From Dehalococcoidia bacterium (lineage in GTDB: Bacteria > Chloroflexota > Dehalococcoidia > GIF9 > AB-539-J10), in assembly GCA_030627025.1 (NCBI GenBank), contig DAOUSX010000064.1, positions 1 through 6,337 of the forward strand: a stretch of 6,337 nucleotides of DNA, read 5' to 3'. Positions 5,008-6,337 of this stretch are shown here, piece after piece. Below the pieces are notes generated by a model, which saw nothing but the letters and a program-made list of their open reading frames with translations, was not told where the DNA came from and ran no database searches. Position numbers and translations under genes: made by a program. Every line of letters begins with the position of its first letter. Position 1 is the first letter of the stretch.

Positions 5008-5146
5008 GAAAGAGCGGGGCCAGAGAGCCTCGGCTGGCATGGCTGCCAGTGAGTATCTAGCACTAGAAAAGGTGAAGAAAGGGGAGATGTTTAAGGGAGC
5101 CAAAAATGGCAAGTACGCCGACGAGTATTTAGCAATGCTCAGCTAG
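4985..5146 (+). CDS. Possible small ORF or gene remnant between DUF1638 and methyltransferase
   Basis: A 53-codon frame from ATG 4985 overlaps the last 23 bases of the DUF1638 gene and ends at TAG 5144-5146. A shorter form could start at ATG 5039 (35 residues). Residues from 5039 onward look protein-like: MAASEYLALEKVKKG, then EMFKGAKNGKYADEYLAMLS, with the motif EYLA occurring twice. Its stop overlaps the G-run that serves as binding site for the next gene. No good Shine-Dalgarno site precedes either ATG, so it may be the tail of a decayed gene rather than a translated one. I do not recognise a family. Confidence 0.35.
   Translation: MKSDLRNKKERGQRASAGMAASEYLALEKVKKGEMFKGAKNGKYADEYLAMLS
5019..5049 (+). 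other. Alternating short inverted repeats (GCCAG / CTGGC / GCCAG)
   Basis: GCCAG at 5019-5023 can pair with CTGGC at 5034-5038, which can instead pair with GCCAG at 5045-5049 (loop of six). The two five-pair stems exclude each other. No U-run follows, so it is not a normal terminator. The stems are short enough to be chance. Confidence 0.2.
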
Positions 5147-5151
5147 GGGGG
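5146..5151 (+). promoter_or_regulatory. Ribosome binding site for the TTG-initiated methyltransferase
   Basis: A run of six G overlaps the preceding TAG stop and lies six bases before TTG 5158. No in-frame ATG exists until 5278, which would remove the N-terminal helix before motif I. The TTG start is therefore the best choice. Confidence 0.5.
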
Positions 5152-5157
5152 TATATT

Positions 5158-5817
5158 TTGCCACCAGTAAGGTCCAAGGTAGAGATTGGGTCGTGGGGAG
5201 CGCACTATTACGACCTCTTCCTGAATGTGCTCTCGCTAGGGCGCTACTCTCATTTCATCAGACACGTTATTGAAAAGATGGATATCAAGCCTGGTCAATC
5301 AATACTTGACCTCGGCTCAGGCACAGGCAGGAACGATTGCTTTATGGCTGAAAAGGTAGGCTCTCGAGGCAGGATTGTAGGCTTGGATATCAGTGATGAG
5401 ATGTTAGGCCGAGCACTGAAGCACTGCTGTAAGTACACCAACATCAGCTTTAAAAAGCAGCGGATAGAGCTGCCGCTAACATATAAAGAGGAATTTGACA
5501 AGGTATTCATCTCATTCACCCTCCACGGGTTTGAGGACGACCGGAAGCTGGGGATTATTCATAATGCTCATCAAGCTGTAAAGCCGGGAGGAGCCTTTTA
5601 CATCCTAGACTATAGTGAGTTCGACCTTGGGAGGATGTGGTTTCCCCTTCGCTGGGCATTTACCCGCTGGGAGTGTCAGCTGGCTGTAGAATTCCTTAAG
5701 CTCGACATAAAGGAAATGCTCCGCAGTCAAGGTTTCACCAACTTTGAAGAGGAGTTTTCCCTCAAGGGGCATCTGCGACTGCTGAAGGCAGTAAAGCCTT
5801 TGGTTAGCACTCCGTGA
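5158..5817 (+). CDS. UbiE-like class I SAM-dependent methyltransferase
   Basis: A 219-residue predicted cytosolic methyltransferase. After an N-terminal helix with GAHYYDLFLNVLSLG (14-28), motif I is DLGSGTGRN at 51-59. The acidic residue binding the SAM ribose is probably Asp77 in GLDIS. The motif IV region is FDKVFISFTLHGF (113-125), and KPGG at 142-145 is the usual turn before strand 5, followed by FYILDYSEFD. These resemble the UbiE/COQ5 group, but the residues after DYSEFD (MWFPLRWAFTRWECQLAVEF, 160-179) form a distinct Trp/Phe-rich segment suggesting a hydrophobic or large substrate. A true menaquinone or ubiquinone methyltransferase is not supported, because no quinone genes are nearby. 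It starts at TTG. The next gene begins 16 bases after the stop. It is unrelated in detail to the first methyltransferase of the window. Confidence 0.85.
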   Translation: MPPVRSKVEIGSWGAHYYDLFLNVLSLGRYSHFIRHVIEKMDIKPGQSILDLGSGTGRNDCFMAEKVGSRGRIVGLDISDEMLGRALKHCCKYTNISFKKQRIELPLTYKEEFDKVFISFTLHGFEDDRKLGIIHNAHQAVKPGGAFYILDYSEFDLGRMWFPLRWAFTRWECQLAVEFLKLDIKEMLRSQGFTNFEEEFSLKGHLRLLKAVKPLVSTP

Positions 5818-5833
5818 ACACGGATGGAATCAC

Positions 5834-6337
5834 ATGAATAAGCTGGAGAAGGCCTTAAGCAGATTGCTGAACCGGAGTGAGCTTACCGGTCGCTTGGCGC
5901 GAGTCCTGGCGCATGCCTCCAAAAGTGGTAGGCTGTCCTATTATGAGGTAGAGAGAGTGGTTAAGGATGATACGGAGGATATTTTACTCTTGGGCAACGA
6001 ATGGAGACTACTCCTTCCAGTGAGAACCCTCAAAAGCGCTGCCTGGGAAGATCGGCTGCTAGTTGCTAAGCCAGAGGAACTCTATGAGGTGCTAAATATT
6101 GTTAGATATCTAGTCGAAGACGCTGGCAAAACAGGGCACTGGAACCCTGAACATGCTATAACCGAGCTTTTTAGGGAGATGGGTGAACCAGACTGGGAGA
6201 GAATGCCAAAGCTGGTCGAAGAATTAGGAAAGCAAAGTAAAGACTGCAGGATTACTGCGGTTCAGATAAGTGCAATATGCAGCCAGCTGCGTCTAGGAGG
6301 TAAGGTTGATACCCTGATAGCCGAGCTCAAGGCGAGC
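5834..6337 (+). CDS. Unrecognised protein, 3' end outside window
   Basis: An open frame of 168 codons from ATG 5834 reaches the right edge without a stop. It is 16 bases after the methyltransferase and in the same direction, so it is probably co-transcribed. The protein is soluble and mostly helical: MNKLEKALSRLLNRSELTGR, then an acidic and basic mix with SYYEVERVVKDDTEDILLLG, and a strand-like EWRLLLPVRTLKSAAWEDRL. The layout of short helices with a central strand pair could be winged-helix-like, but I cannot name a family. Cys residues occur only late (DCRITAV and ICSQL). There is no signal peptide and no membrane segment. The binding site before ATG 5834 is weak (GGATGGA at 5822-5828). Confidence 0.75.
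   Translation, partial: MNKLEKALSRLLNRSELTGRLARVLAHASKSGRLSYYEVERVVKDDTEDILLLGNEWRLLLPVRTLKSAAWEDRLLVAKPEELYEVLNIVRYLVEDAGKTGHWNPEHAITELFREMGEPDWERMPKLVEELGKQSKDCRITAVQISAICSQLRLGGKVDTLIAELKAS

Overview
This 6.3 kb window is densely packed on the + strand with short genes that mostly handle metals, thiols or methyl groups. Shine-Dalgarno sites, a GroES co-chaperonin and a cold-shock-domain protein show that it is bacterial. Two CooT-type (nickel-binding) proteins, a NuoE/HymA-type [2Fe-2S] subunit, a small FeS-domain protein and a DUF1638 protein suggest a strict anaerobe with carbon monoxide dehydrogenase or corrinoid-type C1 metabolism. A Dehalococcoidia-like Chloroflexota is a reasonable guess, but the sequence does not prove it. 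I saw no rRNA, tRNA, CRISPR, insertion sequence or clear factor-independent terminator.

Layout. Positions 2-217 hold the 3' part of a CooT-like gene. A class I methyltransferase (231-974) and a NuoE-like gene (977-1492) follow with almost no spacing. Positions 1489-1644 hold a tiny reading frame coupled to nuoE by an ATGA overlap and interrupted by one in-frame TGA, where a NuoF-like N-terminus would carry a cysteine. Next come a cold-shock-domain gene (1637-1852), a complete CooT-like gene (1986-2192), a CPWC glutaredoxin-like gene (2204-2455) and an orphan groES (2474-2746). A thioredoxin with an unusual helical C-terminal extension (2844-3383) and an FeS-domain protein (3407-3748) follow. 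A DUF1684 gene (3788-4344) is broken by a single-base frameshift near 4160. Then come a DUF1638 gene (4357-5007), a possible small gene (4985-5146), a UbiE-like methyltransferase starting at TTG (5158-5817), and an unrecognised gene running off the end (5834-6337).

How they may work together (inference). Most junctions are 0-30 bases or overlap, and the longest unexplained gap is about 130 bases, so much of the window could be co-transcribed. The set looks like an accessory kit for a metalloenzyme system: nickel handling (CooT), electron transfer (NuoE-like, FeS protein), thiol-disulfide control (glutaredoxin, thioredoxin), folding (GroES) and methyl transfer. No catalytic CODH, hydrogenase or corrinoid methyltransferase subunit is present, so the link depends on sequence outside the window.

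The most useful corrections to a naive ORF call are four. The DUF1684 gene reads through to 4344 in a second frame. The TGA-containing mini-gene after nuoE would be missed. The partial CooT-like gene at the left edge and the open gene at the right edge would both be missed. Several starts lie downstream of the longest-ORF start, as judged from Shine-Dalgarno placement.
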